From the NCBI GenBank assembly GCA_022316685.1, contig JAKJHU010000039.1:3100001-3164000 (forward strand): DNA of 64,000 nt, read 5' to 3'. Both the position numbers and the translations under genes were made by a program. Below are positions 11,305 through 24,069 of this stretch, piece after piece (position 1 is the first letter of the stretch; every line of letters starts with the position of its first letter). A model generated the notes under the pieces. The model worked only from the letters and a program-made list of their open reading frames with translations. It was not told where the DNA came from and did not search any database. The stretch is from Progne subis subis (lineage: Eukaryota; Chordata; Aves; Passeriformes; Hirundinidae).

Positions 11305-11621
11305 CCCCTACTCGAGTCTCTCCGGCTGGAGTTGGAAAAACGCTTGAAGGTTTTTCCAGGGATTTCTGCCGCTGTCTCTCTGCGATCCGGAGGGAAAGGA
11401 AAGCCTCGAGCTGGGAAGGGGTGCTGACATGTTTATCAGCTCTCCTGCTCCGTCCTGGCAGAAAACCCTTTGCTTTCATTTGCTCGCCCTCTCGGATATA
11501 AAAACCCGCGGGGTGAGGGGAGCGCAATTGCAGGGGGTTAATCAAAGAAGTCCGAGCGTCCTCACGGGTGGGTGGCGAGGGGCTGAACGCGCTCTGAAAA
11601 CCGCGCGGCAGAGGCAGCGTG

Positions 11622-11633
11622 CCCCCCCCCCCC
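11622..11633 (+). repeat. Poly-C tract (12 C)
   Basis: Run of 12 C in the CpG island; its length may vary or be misread in assemblies. Confidence 0.85.
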
Positions 11634-12052
11634 GTTCGACGGCAGGTTTGACGCTTGTGCAGGCGACGGCGATTTCTCCCCGTGCCCCTCCCGGCCGCCG
11701 GGCGTCGGCAGCGCACCCCGGGGCCGCGCCGCCCGCCTTTGCACCTGGGCGCGGAGCACGGCGGATGTGTGCGCCGGTAGCGGCCGCCGCCGGTAGCGGG
11801 GAGCCCGGGCTCGGTGGCCTCTGGAGACGGCGGGTGCGAGGCGGGGAGATCCCGGGAGCGGCCACGGGAGCACGGCCGGCGGCCCCGGCCCCCGCCCCGC
11901 CGGCGGACGGGACCTTGCCGCCTCGCCTCGCACTTGGCGGCACCGTGGGGCTCCCGGCAGTCGCGGGGGATCCTGCCGAAGGGCTGCTTGTGCCGAAATG
12001 AAGGGGCCCGATCCCACTGCTGCTAAAGTCGGGGAGGACAGGATGAGGCCAT

Positions 12053-12062
12053 TTATAATTAG
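12053..12062 (+). promoter_or_regulatory. MEF2 consensus site in proximal intron 1
   Basis: TTATAATTAG matches the YTAWWWWTAR MEF2 consensus at every position, about 2 kb downstream of exon 1 at the border of the CpG island. DPF3 is reported to be a Mef2 target in heart and muscle, which makes the location suggestive, but a 10-bp AT-rich match is common by chance. Confidence 0.35.
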
Positions 12063-12179
12063 CTCCCTTCTCCTCCCCTCGCCCCTGGGGGTGTGAGAGG
12101 AGGAAACAATAGACATCAAGTGCTGGGTTCGCTTTTCTCTGTGTGCCTTTTAAAGTACTAAGGCTATGTGGAGGAAGCA

Positions 12180-12480
12180 GAATTGGTACTGGCTGTCTGA
12201 CACCATCTGTAATTTTGTTGACAACTTGTTTAATAAAACATTTTATAATTTTCACTTATTCTTTAAAGTTGCTGATCGGGAAACAATACGCATGTAAATA
12301 AATTATGCATGGGATAAATTAGGACAAAAGCAGTAGGACACATAATAGAGAAAGGATGCAGTGCACAGTATTTTATCCTCATGTGTCCTTCCTGACAATG
12401 AACGGGAGCTGAATGACATTTGCATTTCCTCTGTCTGCGTTTTGATTGTATCTCAGAACCCACAAACGCCCCCTACAGAA
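12180..12480. promoter_or_regulatory. Candidate AT-rich intronic enhancer with POU/homeodomain-like motifs
   Basis: Directly beyond the CpG island lies a stretch rich in homeodomain and POU-like words: ATGTAAATAAATTATGCAT at about 12,292-12,310 and a perfect octamer ATTTGCAT at 12,418-12,425. No repeat family is recognisable. Such motif density next to a developmental promoter resembles conserved non-coding elements, but conservation cannot be tested here. Confidence 0.35.
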
Positions 12481-12562
12481 ACCGGCCACACAAAGGTTTT
12501 GCTCCGAAATGGGGGACAATGTAGGGACTGAGAAATCCGGGCTCAGGTATCAAGCAGCTTCT

Positions 12563-12580
12563 TGTGTGTGTGTGTGCGTG
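12563..12580 (+). repeat. Short (TG)n microsatellite
   Basis: Alternating TG for about 18 bases with one TGCG interruption. Confidence 0.8.
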
Positions 12581-12599
12581 CTTAAGAGTGTCCGATATT

Positions 12600-15500
12600 C
12601 AGTTTGTCTCTGGCACTTGGACACACATGTGGCCTTGTTCATGCTAGGCTAGTCTCTCTGAATAATGTATTCAAGTACCTGAGCATCTGTGGGAATGCAT
12701 TTCATAGAATAGCTCAGTGTGTGGAGTCCCTTATTAATGATTGGTATCTCCCTACTCAACTTGCCTCTTTCTCTGTCCACCACTCTCTTATCACTTTTCG
12801 GTTCTCTTTTGGTGCTTTCATGCCTTTGCTCTTCTCCCCTTTGCTTCCTCTGGTGAACCAGTGAACCTGATATGACTGCCTGTTATTTCTGCCATTTATT
12901 AGCTTGTTGTTTACCAACACGGTGCTACAGACAAAAATATCTAAGTTTAACAGATCTACAAGGTAAAGGTGGCAGGTGTTTGGACAACACGTGCTTCTTC
13001 ATCTGTAGAAACGGTAGTATTCTGACAGCTTTGATGGGACAGAAGTAGATTTGAAGTGCTGAATTTGTTGTTTTTTTCCCCCACTAGTTTGTGTATGTAT
13101 CTCCATAACTTTTGTTTCCATCTTGTTCGCCTTTGGATATTTTAATATGAAGACATTTGAGTGGTGCAGTAGAAGAAACAAATACATTTAAAAGGTATTC
13201 TGAACGACTTCAAATGTCAGTCAGAAATCTCAATGGACTTCGTAAACATTAATTAATTAAACCTCTCAATGCCCCTGTGAAGAAAGGATTATTGCCTTTG
13301 TTTTATGGATGGCTAAACTAGGACAAAGTGATTCAGAATCTCTCTAAAAGATGAAGTCTACAATGCAGGCGTTCAACTTCCAGTTTTAACATTTAGTCCC
13401 ATTTCCTCCATCTCTGCCTTATTAGTGATGTGCATATGGTACCACAATGCACTTAATGTAATTAAGACCTTGTAATTTACACAGTCTTGTCTAGAAGCAG
13501 AGCTGGTTTCCTCCCACCCCTTCTCTGTCTTTACTCCCACGAACGACTTTTATTTCAGGCTGTCAATTAAACACACTAAGTGGAATGCAGGTTAGGTTGT
13601 TGCCATTTCAGCATGTGAGATCCCCCATGCTGTACAGCACTGTGCCTGGACACTCACCGGAGGGCTATTGCCTCCTGGTAGTTCAGCAGTGCTAGTGCTC
13701 TCCCTTTTGCCCAGGACAGCCTCTGGGTCAAAAGAAGCTAACTCAGGCTCAGCTGCTAGGCCAGCTCACTTCTGTACTGACTGCATTGCTGGATAACTTT
13801 GACATGCTTGGGGATGCTTATTCTCTGCCAGGTGTTTGGGGAGCAGATCATCACAGATTTGTGTGCACAGTGCTAGAGCTGATCTACCAGGCCTGTTCTG
13901 TCTCTGCATTCCCACTGCAAACACACAGCAGCAGTTGGATTTTCAATTGGCTGTAACTTCTGAGATAAAATTGCCTTGGCAGATAACTCCGACCTTTGGG
14001 CTGCCAAATGACCTTACTTGTAATGATGAATTCTGTGTCATGAGACACCTGTGAAGAAGAGGTCTGTGTTCGCATGCCTCTTTCACATTGGCAAGAGACC
14101 AGTGGATCTTGGGGTCTTGTATGGCAAGAGTATTTCCTTAGTGGTTACTCTGGCTTGAACTTAGGCTGGGGACTGGAAGGTCCTGTATCCCATTACACAT
14201 CCCTGAAACAGCACTATGTCCTGATTAAGTGCTAATGAAGACTGATTTTTTTTTTTTTTTCATGTTGTTGCATAAGCATCTGGTTGCTGATTTTTAATAT
14301 TAAAGTGAAAGTATAATGTGCAGTGCTGCTTTCAGCAGGTGGAAGCAATAAAATAGACAGACAGGTTGCCAGTTCAGTATTTACAAGTGATGTGGAGGTG
14401 ATTTTAATGTGGCCTTGCAAAAGGGAATTTTCTTCTGCTTGTGAGAACAGGGTTTGTTGGGCACATTAAACCATGTACCAAAATCTCTATAGCAAATCCA
14501 GTGTGGGTCTGATGTTACTTAAAAACATAAATGAGTCCTAATGTGACACATTCCAAATCAAAACTGTTGTCTGCATGAAAAATGTATTTTCTAATATCTC
14601 AGCAGCAGCTTTCAGAGAAAACAGGATGTTACTGTGTTTACACAGGGAAACATAAACATAAAACCAAAGTCATTGGAAGGCAGAAAAGGCAAGTTAAGAA
14701 GACCTGAGGATACGCTGGTTTTGAATATGAGAGGCTCTGATAAATGGCATGTTGCTTGTCATCGTGTTATGTCCGATTCCACCACTCACTTATGCATGAT
14801 TAGTTGTTGCAGTGCTTTTGTAATTTTGTTTTGTTGGTCTTTCAAGACTTTCACAGTCTGTCTAGTTGTGGGGATGGATGGATGGATGGAGGTTGTATCT
14901 CAAAATTGCCCCTGAAGAAAAAGTTTTTAAAACATATTATTTCTGGTGTGTGAAAGCAATATTGAACTATCTGGGTTGTCTACTGAGGCCCAAAGGTATG
15001 GTTTTTTGGAGGGTGTTATAATTTCAAGGTAAGCACACATCCAATGGGCTGGATGCATAATACCTATTAGACTGGATTCGCAGTGTCTGAGTGGGAATAC
15101 TTTACACAGGAGTCAGGTACACAAAGCAAAGTGGGGATCTGTGTCAGTCTGAGTCATGGGGAAGGTAATGTGGCTCATCTTTGTGGAGCCTAATGAAAAT
15201 TGATTTCCTCCTCTGCTTTCCAAAAACTGGAAGCGTGGTATTTGAAGGTTGCTCTCAAGAGCAGACTTTGTCCATCTTATGTGTCTGTCTTCTGCAGCTT
15301 ATGACAGTTGGCTGTACCTCTTCTGTCCAGAAATGAGGCATTCCAAAGCTCTCACTGGCCATGAATAAACCTTCTTTTAGCATTGTAATTTGCCGAATCT
15401 GGAATTTTCTCGCTCTGGCCTTTCTCACTTTCTTTCATGTCAGAGCTGAATTTCTTTGCTCAGTAGATCAATTTTAAAATCTTGGTATTTATTCTGGGCT

Positions 15501-16240
15501 CATCACTGTGTTGTCTGTGTGTGATGTTGCCTTGAGCAAGAACCATTCCAGTATTGTTTATCCCCGAGGACTTGTAGGAGTGGAATGAATCTGTTCCGGG
15601 AGTTGATGTGTTTTTCCCTTGGAGAGACCAACCTCTGATCTGAGGTTTCCCTGTCTGGGGTGACATACTCCCATGTGCAGACAAGCAGCACCAAGGCAAA
15701 GTTGCTTGAGGCCTGTTCTGAGGGCTTCATTAGGACTGCGCTGCTCTTCTAGCTTTGCCTGGCAATTTTGCCCAGGATGCAGAGACTGAGGAGTGTTACT
15801 CACTTCCTTAGCGCAGGTCTCGGTTTTTGCACTGGTTTGTTTCTTAAAGGAAAGTTATCAACGCAATCTAAAAGAAATCATGCTTTAAGAATACTTTTCT
15901 TTTTTAAAAACAAAAATTATCAGATGGTAGTGCTTTTTTTTTCTTTTAATCTCTCTACAATTTTTGGAACAAACCCCTATACGCTGGATGAGTGCATGAG
16001 AAGCAGAAACTGTTTTTCTTCTTTCTTATTTCAAAAGAAAGAAGAGAACTGCACAGTGTGTTTTTACTGTCCAAACTGAGTGACATGTAACACAAATATT
16101 GTAAGTTAATGCTTGAAATCTGAAAATTTAAAATCCTTATTTTTCTTTAATAGGCTAAATTATTCAAAGCATGATACTTTCTTTCTTAATTGTTATATAT
16201 GGTTTATTTCCCAGCAGAGCATATTTTAACCACAGATTCC
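12600..16240. other. Intron 1 segment without gene
   Basis: Non-coding, moderately AT-rich. It contains a short GGAT repeat (14,872-14,890) and a T15-type tract near 14,246. No transposable element, exon or RNA gene was recognised. Confidence 0.6.
14872..14890 (+). repeat. Short (GGAT)n repeat
   Basis: Nearly five GGAT units in tandem. Confidence 0.85.
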
Positions 16241-16269
16241 CAGCAGATATCTCAGAAAAGAATAATGCA

Positions 16270-16490
16270 GTGTCTCAACGGCTGCTGGCAAATATCCTCA
16301 CAGCACCGTCCCCTCCAGTGCGGGGATAGCAGGAGTATGTCAGCACGTGTCTCAGTTTTCAGGTTACCTGCCTGAGCCGGGTGCGGTCAGAGGGTTACGA
16401 TTCTAGCCGCACGGAAGGTTTTACCGACACTCCAGCCTTGTTTGAGGAGAGGCTTCGCAGGGAGCCAGTGGAGAAGCACGAGCAGGGCAG
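16270..16490. promoter_or_regulatory. CpG-bearing patch in intron 1
   Basis: About a dozen CpG dinucleotides in roughly 220 bases, in an intron where CpG is otherwise scarce. It includes CACGTG (an E-box, near 16,345) and closely spaced GCCGGGTGCGG and CCGCACGG. An acceptor-like CCTCACAG precedes it and a GACAG|GTACTG donor-like sequence ends it near 16,498. It could be an intragenic enhancer, an alternative promoter or a cryptic exon. Confidence 0.35.
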
Positions 16491-17325
16491 GGACAGGTAC
16501 TGATGAGTGTGCACTAGGTGGCTGTGATCAGCAGCGTGTGCTTGCCAAATCCTGATGCATTAATTTCATGTTCTGCTGAGCTGTAGCTGGGAGAGAGTCT
16601 TCTGCTCAGGTGTTGATGGGGACACTGACTGCATGGGTGTTCTTCTGGTGAGAAAGGCTGGAAGTGGTCTTTAATGTCACAATCTGTTGTGACAGAACTG
16701 ACCCAACCTGAGGATCATCTCTCCATTCATACAAAACCATGAGTTTTATTAGTCTGATAACTTTCTACTTGCTTTCTGATAATTTTCGTAAATGAATATA
16801 AAATCCCAACTGTAACATATATGAAATTTTTGTATGCAAAAGAAAAGAACTCTCTGTAAATTATGGTTTCTCCCCCTTGTTTTTGCTCAGATTCCTGCTT
16901 GTGGTACAAGATACAAAGCCTTTGTTAAGACGTGCCAAATTTTCTAACAACACATGGTTTAATGGTTCCTGCCTTTTAGTTCTCCAGAATCTAGATAGAT
17001 TGCACAGTGCAAATAAAATCAGGTGCAGAGCAGTGAAGTAAGGCCATGCCCTGAGTTGGTTAATTCCAGCCTGCCCTACCGCATCATCTGGCAGGGCTGA
17101 TTTGATCTGATCAGATGTGGGCATGCTACTTCTGCCAAAATGCAAAGTACAGTGCTTATGCTGCTTTTATGCTTTGAGTTGGCTTCATGAGAGCCACAGG
17201 AAGATAGATTATGGCTGTTGGAACAAAATTCCCTCTTGAAAATGTTTTGGGTGCTTTTCATGTTTTGGAAGAGTAAGTGAACACCAGTTCAGTGCTTTGT
17301 GTCACAGGGCTGCAAAGTTTTTGGT

Positions 17326-17331
17326 CTGCTT
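17326..17331 (+). repeat. Target-site duplication, left copy
   Basis: CTGCTT directly before the LTR, identical to 17,664-17,669. Confidence 0.8.
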
Positions 17332-17663
17332 TGTCGCTGTAGGACACAAAAGAAAGACAAAAGACTTCAAGTATTTCAGAAGGCAAAGAGTATAGAAGGC
17401 TTTATTGTCTAATTCTTACCCCCTTTTATAAGGTGTTCCGATACAGACTTAACATGATCGGTGAATAGGAACGACACCTCTCTAATCCCATTGGTGAAAC
17501 TGGAGAAACAGCAAAACACCACCTGGAGAAAGATTGTTTTGGGAAAGGATAGTTGTTTTGCCAAGATTGTTTTGAGAAGAAGCTTTCTCGAGAACTTTTC
17601 CCTTGGGAAACAGCACTGCTAGCAGGCTAAAATCTCTTCAGACTTAGAAATGTCAGGCCCACA
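17332..17663 (-). mobile_element. Solo LTR of an endogenous retrovirus (class II/ERVK-like)
   Basis: 332-bp element bounded on the + strand by TGTCGC and CCCACA, i.e. TG...CA termini, and flanked by perfect 6-bp direct repeats CTGCTT. Read on the - strand it begins TGTGGGCCTGACA, has a CCAAT box (17,488-17,494), then TATAAAAG (about 17,423-17,430), then an AATAAA signal (17,401-17,406) and ends in CGACA. That order (CCAAT, TATA, polyadenylation signal) is LTR architecture and fixes the strand. A 6-bp duplication is typical of alpha/betaretrovirus-like class II elements. No internal retroviral genes lie on either side, so it is a solo LTR left by recombination between two LTRs. The intact duplication suggests a fairly recent insertion. 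Confidence 0.82.
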
Positions 17664-17669
17664 CTGCTT
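17664..17669 (+). repeat. Target-site duplication, right copy
   Basis: CTGCTT directly after the LTR, matching 17,326-17,331. Confidence 0.8.
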
Positions 17670-17699
17670 CTAGGACCTTTGGAGTTTCTAGTATTCCTG

Positions 17700-20600
17700 T
17701 GGATCTACAACCTAACATGACTAGTCAAAGAGTTGGGAGAAAAATCAAAATGACTGGAGTTATAGCCCAGACAATTCGCTATCCAGTGAATACTGTGAAA
17801 AACTTACTGTGGAGACACAAAGTTAGTATTATTTCTTTAAGGGAAAAGTCGTGTCTATATTTTCATTCCCCTTCCATTTCAAGAATGGTTTTCAAAAAAG
17901 TAATCCATGGATTTGTGACTGTTCAAGTGCTTTGGCCTCGATATTGTTTCCTGGAAGTTTCTGTTTAGTCAATGATGGAGACAAATACATTTTATGTTTA
18001 TGATTACTTTAAAACCTTTGCAGTTTGAATAAAGAATAATGGAAACAGTGGTTCATAAAGCTAATTTACTGCTAAACTCCTTTGGTGGGCATCATGTGTG
18101 AGGCTGCTCTCCTGAGTGTTCAGAAAACTCACTATCCAGTGTCCAATATGAGAAAACATATGAACCCACTTGTATCTACAAGCTTACCCTGATTGCTTTT
18201 GCCTTTTTTTTCTGAACAACTAAAAGCTGATTTGAAGACTGTAGGTTTTTGTGTTTTCTATGGATCGTTTATCCTCCAAGTTTTTAGTTCATTAACAAGT
18301 ATCTATTGATATGAAATGTGGATTAAATGAGGATCACAATTTTAATTCAGAGATCAGTGCCTTTTATAGCTGAGATAGTACAAATTAGGAGGCATGTGAG
18401 ATGAGATGGGTGAGGGTTGGTGATGGGAACTTCTACTGCTTCATCATATCTGACTGATCCTTTAATTTTTAGGATGTGTTCTCCAAAAAAGATGTTTCTG
18501 TTAACGTTGGTGAAGTTACCCTTCAGTGATCACATGGCAGGTGGATGAAAGCAATGTTAATACCTCCACAGGCAGGATGGGACCCCAAAGGCTTCTCTCT
18601 CCTCCTTGTGCTGACACAAATGAATGGAAACTCAGTCAGGTTACTGGTGTTATGTTGATGGCAAATAGGCGTTCCTGAGGTCGAAATCTAACAAAATAGT
18701 ATTGGTGTGGGAAATACGTTGAAAACTCTACTCCATTTTCTGTCACCAGATCCGATTTGTTTTTGTCAGTAGCCTCAGCTAAATGTTTTATCTTCTCCTT
18801 GCTTTCCCCTGCCTCCCAACCTCTTTCCCCCATTGACCTCTATGAGCGCAGTCCTGGCTGCTGATTTATCAGGGCAGGCTGGCTCAGCACTGTGTTGAGA
18901 TTGCTTTTAATTAACTCTCTTCGTTTTGCCAACCTTCAGGGAGCAGCAACCCTTTAATGGTTATAATACTTTATCTGGATTTATATCCACCTTATGTGTT
19001 TGTTGCTCTGCTTCCTCACATGCTCTTCCTGAGTCATTTCCCAAAATGAAAGGTTTGTTTCAGGTCCCTCATAGAGGATGAGGAAGAGGGGCTGCAATGG
19101 CTTCTGGACTGGGCGGATGGACTTTCTATGATCTACCTGAGTGTTTTGGAGGTGGATGGGGATTATGAGGTGATGCATTTTGGGGCTGTCTTGGAGCAAG
19201 ACTCATTTCAGTGACTTGCCTCTATGCACAGGGAGAGGCAGCTTTGTTTTGTGGTTGCAGCATGGCAGATGAGTGCCTGCTAAATTAAATCTGCTCCCTG
19301 ACTTGTTGTATGACATAGATAAGTCATGAACTCATTGCTGCAGTCAGGTTTAACTCTAGTGACTTCTCAGCCTGACTGGCCTGAATGTTGCTAAAATGTA
19401 GTAACTTTTTATGTATAAATACAGGTCTAAAAGAGAGTCTCTCTTTACCTGCAAAAGTCTAGCTTGGCTTTCTGTGAGTAGCTCTACCAAGTGAAATTTC
19501 TTCAAACTGAGTAGAAAGCAGCTATATAAAATTTCTCCCACCTGGAATTTCCTCTTGACATATTCTGCAATGAGGGTTTCAGGAGTCTGGGGCATGAAAG
19601 AATTAGAAAAATATGTTATTTGTAATGTAAAGTATGTGTCATTTTGCGCCAGAAAAATGCTTTAGAATCATGCTTTAATTAAGCGTCATAGTCCCTTTTG
19701 TGGTGTAATTTCCTCCATTTTTCCATGGGAAGAATGGCATGCATTGTCTGACTTGGTAATGGTCACACTAGTCACACCATCAACCACTGACTCAACATTG
19801 CTTTACTTTTGGTGTTGAGCATGAGTACAGGAGTGATGTGTTGAAGGGAAGTGGGAATCCTTCCTTGTTAGCACTTTCATGACCAAACTGAAGAGTAGAA
19901 AAGTGAGTTAAAACTGCCTGGTTCTGATGGAAGAAGTTCACCAAAAATTATTATTATATCATCCTTAATGGCATTGATTTATGCCCAGAGCTGATAAAGG
20001 CATTTTTGGGATGCAAAGACTTTCCCATGGAAATGAATCAAGTGGCAACTACTTTTGCATTTCAAGACATAAATGCCATGCACCAGTCTGTTCAGTACAA
20101 TTTCAAAGTCATCAGTGTGAGAAGAGTGTTACGTGTCTGCTTGTAAATATGTGTATTTTAACTGTATTTAAAGTCCCTTTGTTAAAATAGCAGAGGAAAT
20201 TATGAAGTTCCCAGATCTACTCCTCTCGTACTGAGGAAGAAAGAGACCAGCTGAAAGGAATACAGTCGTGGGTGCTACTTATCAAAACGTTGGCAGCACA
20301 TCACTGTGTAAGATCATCTGTGTCATTTTTCCTATCTTCTCCTGCAGTCAGCTTTACTTAGGAAAAAAAAAAAAGTTTGAATTTGTATTTTTATGTGTTT
20401 TTTGTGTAATTCCACAGTAACTAATTCCTGGCATTCTCATCGCACCAGATTGCAAACATATCTGGTTCAGGTACTCATTCTGCTGAGTAGGTTTGAAAGT
20501 AAATTCCCTTCTCCCCTATTATTAACTTTCTAGTTTTGTTTCCATCACTAACTTATCCACAAAGTTCTGGGGTTCGAAGAGGCTGTCTCCTGACACATCT

Positions 20601-23600
20601 TCTGAATTCCTCACTGTGAAACACACTCACCATGCAAAGCTGAAACCTGGCTGGCCCTCAAAGGACAATGTATTTCCCAGGCTGCTGTTTCCAGCTATTC
20701 CATGCACCCCTCAGAATAGAAGAGGAACAGATGAGGGGTGAGCACTCCGCCTTTGGGAAAGGCTCTGACCTGAAAATGGATTGCAATTCCAGCTGAATGG
20801 TTCCTTCCCTTGGTAACAGAATTGCACGCCTGGGCTCTGAGCTTTTTGCATTAATTTCATCTCTGCTAAACTTTCCCAGTCAATTAGCCATGTCCATCTC
20901 CTGCTCTAGCAGCCACATGTGCCTTTTCTGCCGCAGCAGGGTTTTGAAGCAGTAACTCCCTGCAGCCTTTGCTGCAGCAGTTTTCCTCAAACAGCTTCCC
21001 TCAAGCATGGTTATCAATCAGGACCTGTCAGGTTTTTTTCCCTCCCATGCATCTACTTTCAGAGCTGTAGGAGTTTGACCTATTGCTTTTGTCTTTATAA
21101 GTACTACTTTTTGCGATAGAGCCCAAAGCTGCATGAAAATTTCCATCTTAGTGTGAGGAGATTCTGCTAAACCTGGATATTTCCTTTGCATTCTGTCATT
21201 TTGCCTCCCTCGGGTTTTAATTTTCCTTGTCCAAAAGACCTCGTTAAGCTGGCCAGTAGTTCTTGTGTGGTTGTTCCAGGCAGCACCCGCAGTGCAGAGT
21301 TCTCCTCTGAGTAGCTGGCTGACAGGATTTCATAAAAGAGTAGTGAGTTCTTAGAGGCTGGCATGTCTGAGAGATGCTCAGCCCTGGGGTTTGATGTGGG
21401 CTACCTTTGAAGGGAGTTCTGCACCCACCTCTGGAAGAACAGTTTGGATGCTGGCACTAGAGGTCCCTTGGCAAAGCACCTGAGGGGCCATGAGTGGCTT
21501 GAACATGATTTCCTTGCATGTTGTGCTATGATCAATGGCTAGAGTGCCTATAGAAGCAAGAGTCTATGCTTTTTGTCTTGAGCATATGGGTGAGCCTGGT
21601 TCTGTTTCCACGGGTACCTATCTCATAAAGGCTGCCATCCTAGTTGCCACTAACTGGGTCCTGGGTGGGCACTTTCAGACAAGGAGACAAAGACCAAACT
21701 GGCCACAGTGGCTCAGTTAATGGAAACGTAGGTTTAAAAGAAGGTTCCTGGGTCTTATGTCCAGTCCTTTGGTACCATGTCAGATAATCTCTTTCATAAA
21801 CTGAAAAGTCCTTGTCTTAAATCCCCACTTGGACTGTTTGTTCCCATTACTCCTCTTGGGAGAGTTCCAGAACCCACTGCTCTGGTGGCTGGAAATAGCA
21901 TTTTAATCCCTAGCCTAGCCCTACTTGTGACCAGTTTATTCCCATTTGTTCTGGTGCCAGCATGGAGTTGTTCATGTGAATACTATTGCTCCCTCCATGT
22001 CTTCCTCTCCACTATGACTTGTACATTTGTGCAACACTATTATAAGCTCTGTCAGCCCTTGTTTTAATATACTAAACTTTCTGTGCTATCTTTTCCTTTC
22101 CTTTGGTTACTGAAGTATTTATTGTCTTTTTTATCTCTACTCCAGCTTGGATTACTCTCATTCAGCTTTCGTGAGTGTGAGTAGACAGAGTTGTACTTTT
22201 TTCCAGGTGCTTTTGCCCTCTACAATAACTTTCTTTCTTACCTCTTCTGGGAAAACCTCGCTTTTACATTTGTTTGTGGTTGTATAGTGCTGCTGTTTCA
22301 TAGTTATCCTGTGGTGGACTAATACTGTTATTTTTCTTCTTCTGTCCTTTCAGCTGTCGTTGAGATGATGATCTGCAAGTTATTAAATGAAATTTATACT
22401 GAATTCACTTCATCTAATTCTTCTTGTCTGATGCTTTTAATTTCCTTGGTGTCCCTTCAGCTTATGTAAGTGGCTAGCTTTTCTCAACACACACACTTTT
22501 TGTGCCAAGGTCATTAATGGAAATACTGATTTCAGCTCCCAGACCGATCCTTTCCAGAACTCCAGAAGTAAATTCCCATCAGCCAATTACTGTCTCTGTG
22601 TTCAATCCCCTTTTGGTAGTTTTTCAGTCTTCTCACCATTTTTTTTAATAATCCAAATCTTCTCAATTTTCAGTAATTTCTCATATTCTACGGTATGAAA
22701 CACTCTCTAGAAGTCCAAATAGCTAAGAAGTATCTTACGGAAGCAAGATGTCAAGTTACTGTGTCACAAGGTATCAATCTTGCATGTTTGTCGTTTCCTT
22801 GTTCAAGACTGTTCTTGATTGTTGTGCACTTAAAAAACTTTATGTTAGCGAACTCTAGCTCAATTAGCCTTACTGAAATAATTCCCAAGGCTTGTGTTCT
22901 ATAACAGTTAACAGTGAGTATCTTATTTTCTTGTTACACTCTGGCAATATAGTAGCAACCATGATTTACAGTATCTGATTAAAGAACTTGCCAGTAGATG
23001 TATGGTTTCATGTTGCAGTTCTTGGGCAGAGATGATTCAGAATTTATGCCATGACTGCACAAATGTCATTGTGGCTTCCACCTCAGTCATTCCAGTGAAG
23101 CACAGCATTCCTTTAGTTCTGTGCTTGTACCTGTGTTGTGTTTAATCTATGTACCATTCTAACTGCAAACCAGCTGAACTTTGATTGCTTTTATTTTGAT
23201 GCCTGAAGAATATTGCTGGTTTTTAATAGCTTTTGCAAGTTGTAGCTCTTGACTTTGGCAATTCTCCGTATACTTCCTGACCTTTAAGATCCATTTTAAA
23301 AATTCTGTTACTACTGTTTTCTGCTCCTGAAGGGTGTCTCTTTAATTCTGATGTCCTATTTAAAAGCAGTTATTCAGCCAATAACTTCTCCAGTCTTTCC
23401 ATAGGAGTTTTGAACAATTATTGCATTTTTCTCTAAAGGAAATTCCCAAAGTTCTGCTGTATTCTGCTCCTCCCATGCTTAAGGAAGGGGTTTGAAGTAC
23501 TTTGTGATGGTGATGAGTACTGTATAATTTTGTACCTATTCTTGGACTGCAGAAGACTTAGGCTGTGTTGATATAGGGAAAGCAGGGGTGATTCTATTTA

Positions 23601-24000
23601 GTACTAAGTTGTTTTGCTTAATTAGATGATGCCTAAATGTAGCTTTTAAGATTTCATCACTGTGAAATAATATCGCATCTTTCACTAGAGTTGCAGCCAT
23701 TAAGTAGAAATCCAAATGATCAACATAAAGTTGATTTTTTAAATTACCTTATTCCATTTTTCTCCAGTGTTACTGGTCTTATTCAGAGAAAACTGTGTGT
23801 AGTACACACAAAGAAATAAACATATATTAGGTATAATATAGGAAAGAAAGAATGTATTTACACATGGTGTTTAGGAAAACATGGTATTGTTTTTTAATCA
23901 ATGTCCTTGCATTTTATACATTTCCATATGCTCCTTACTGATTTATAGCAGTACTTGATTCAAGTCTTTTCTACTGGTAAGTTTTACAAACTCATAGAAA
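17700..24000. other. Intron 1 segment without gene
   Basis: Unremarkable AT-rich intronic DNA with no exon, RNA gene or identifiable transposon. Around 19,615-19,760 an AT-rich stretch including CTTTAATTAAGCGTCATAG has the look of a conserved element, but nothing stronger can be said. Confidence 0.55.
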
Positions 24001-24008
24001 TAGGAAAA

Positions 24009-24064
24009 AAATATACATATACATACATATACATACATATATATATATCCCCCCCCCCCCCCCC
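24009..24064 (+). repeat. Compound microsatellite (TACATA)n(TA)n(C)16
   Basis: TATACATACA-type units run into TA dinucleotides and end in a 16-base C homopolymer at 24,049-24,064. Length is likely polymorphic. Confidence 0.9.
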
Positions 24065-24069
24065 TTACT

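Larger units (their letters stand above)
9190..12000. promoter_or_regulatory. DPF3: CpG island of the DPF3 promoter
   Basis: Nearly 3 kb of GC-rich, CpG-dense DNA with abrupt edges, spanning about 0.9 kb upstream and 1.9 kb downstream of the first DPF3 coding exon. Such broad islands are typical of developmental regulators and often carry Polycomb marks when silent (general knowledge, not visible here). Many long open frames on both strands are products of high GC content, not genes. No TATA box at a sensible distance was identified, so dispersed start sites are likely. It contains a GC box, two inverted CCAAT boxes and a YY1-like site over the start codon, listed separately. The exact transcription start cannot be read from sequence. 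Confidence 0.9.

Noticed and set aside
20560..20590. GGGTTCGAAGAGG resembling a tRNA B box
   Set aside because: No A box, no cloverleaf arms and no terminator at the right distance.
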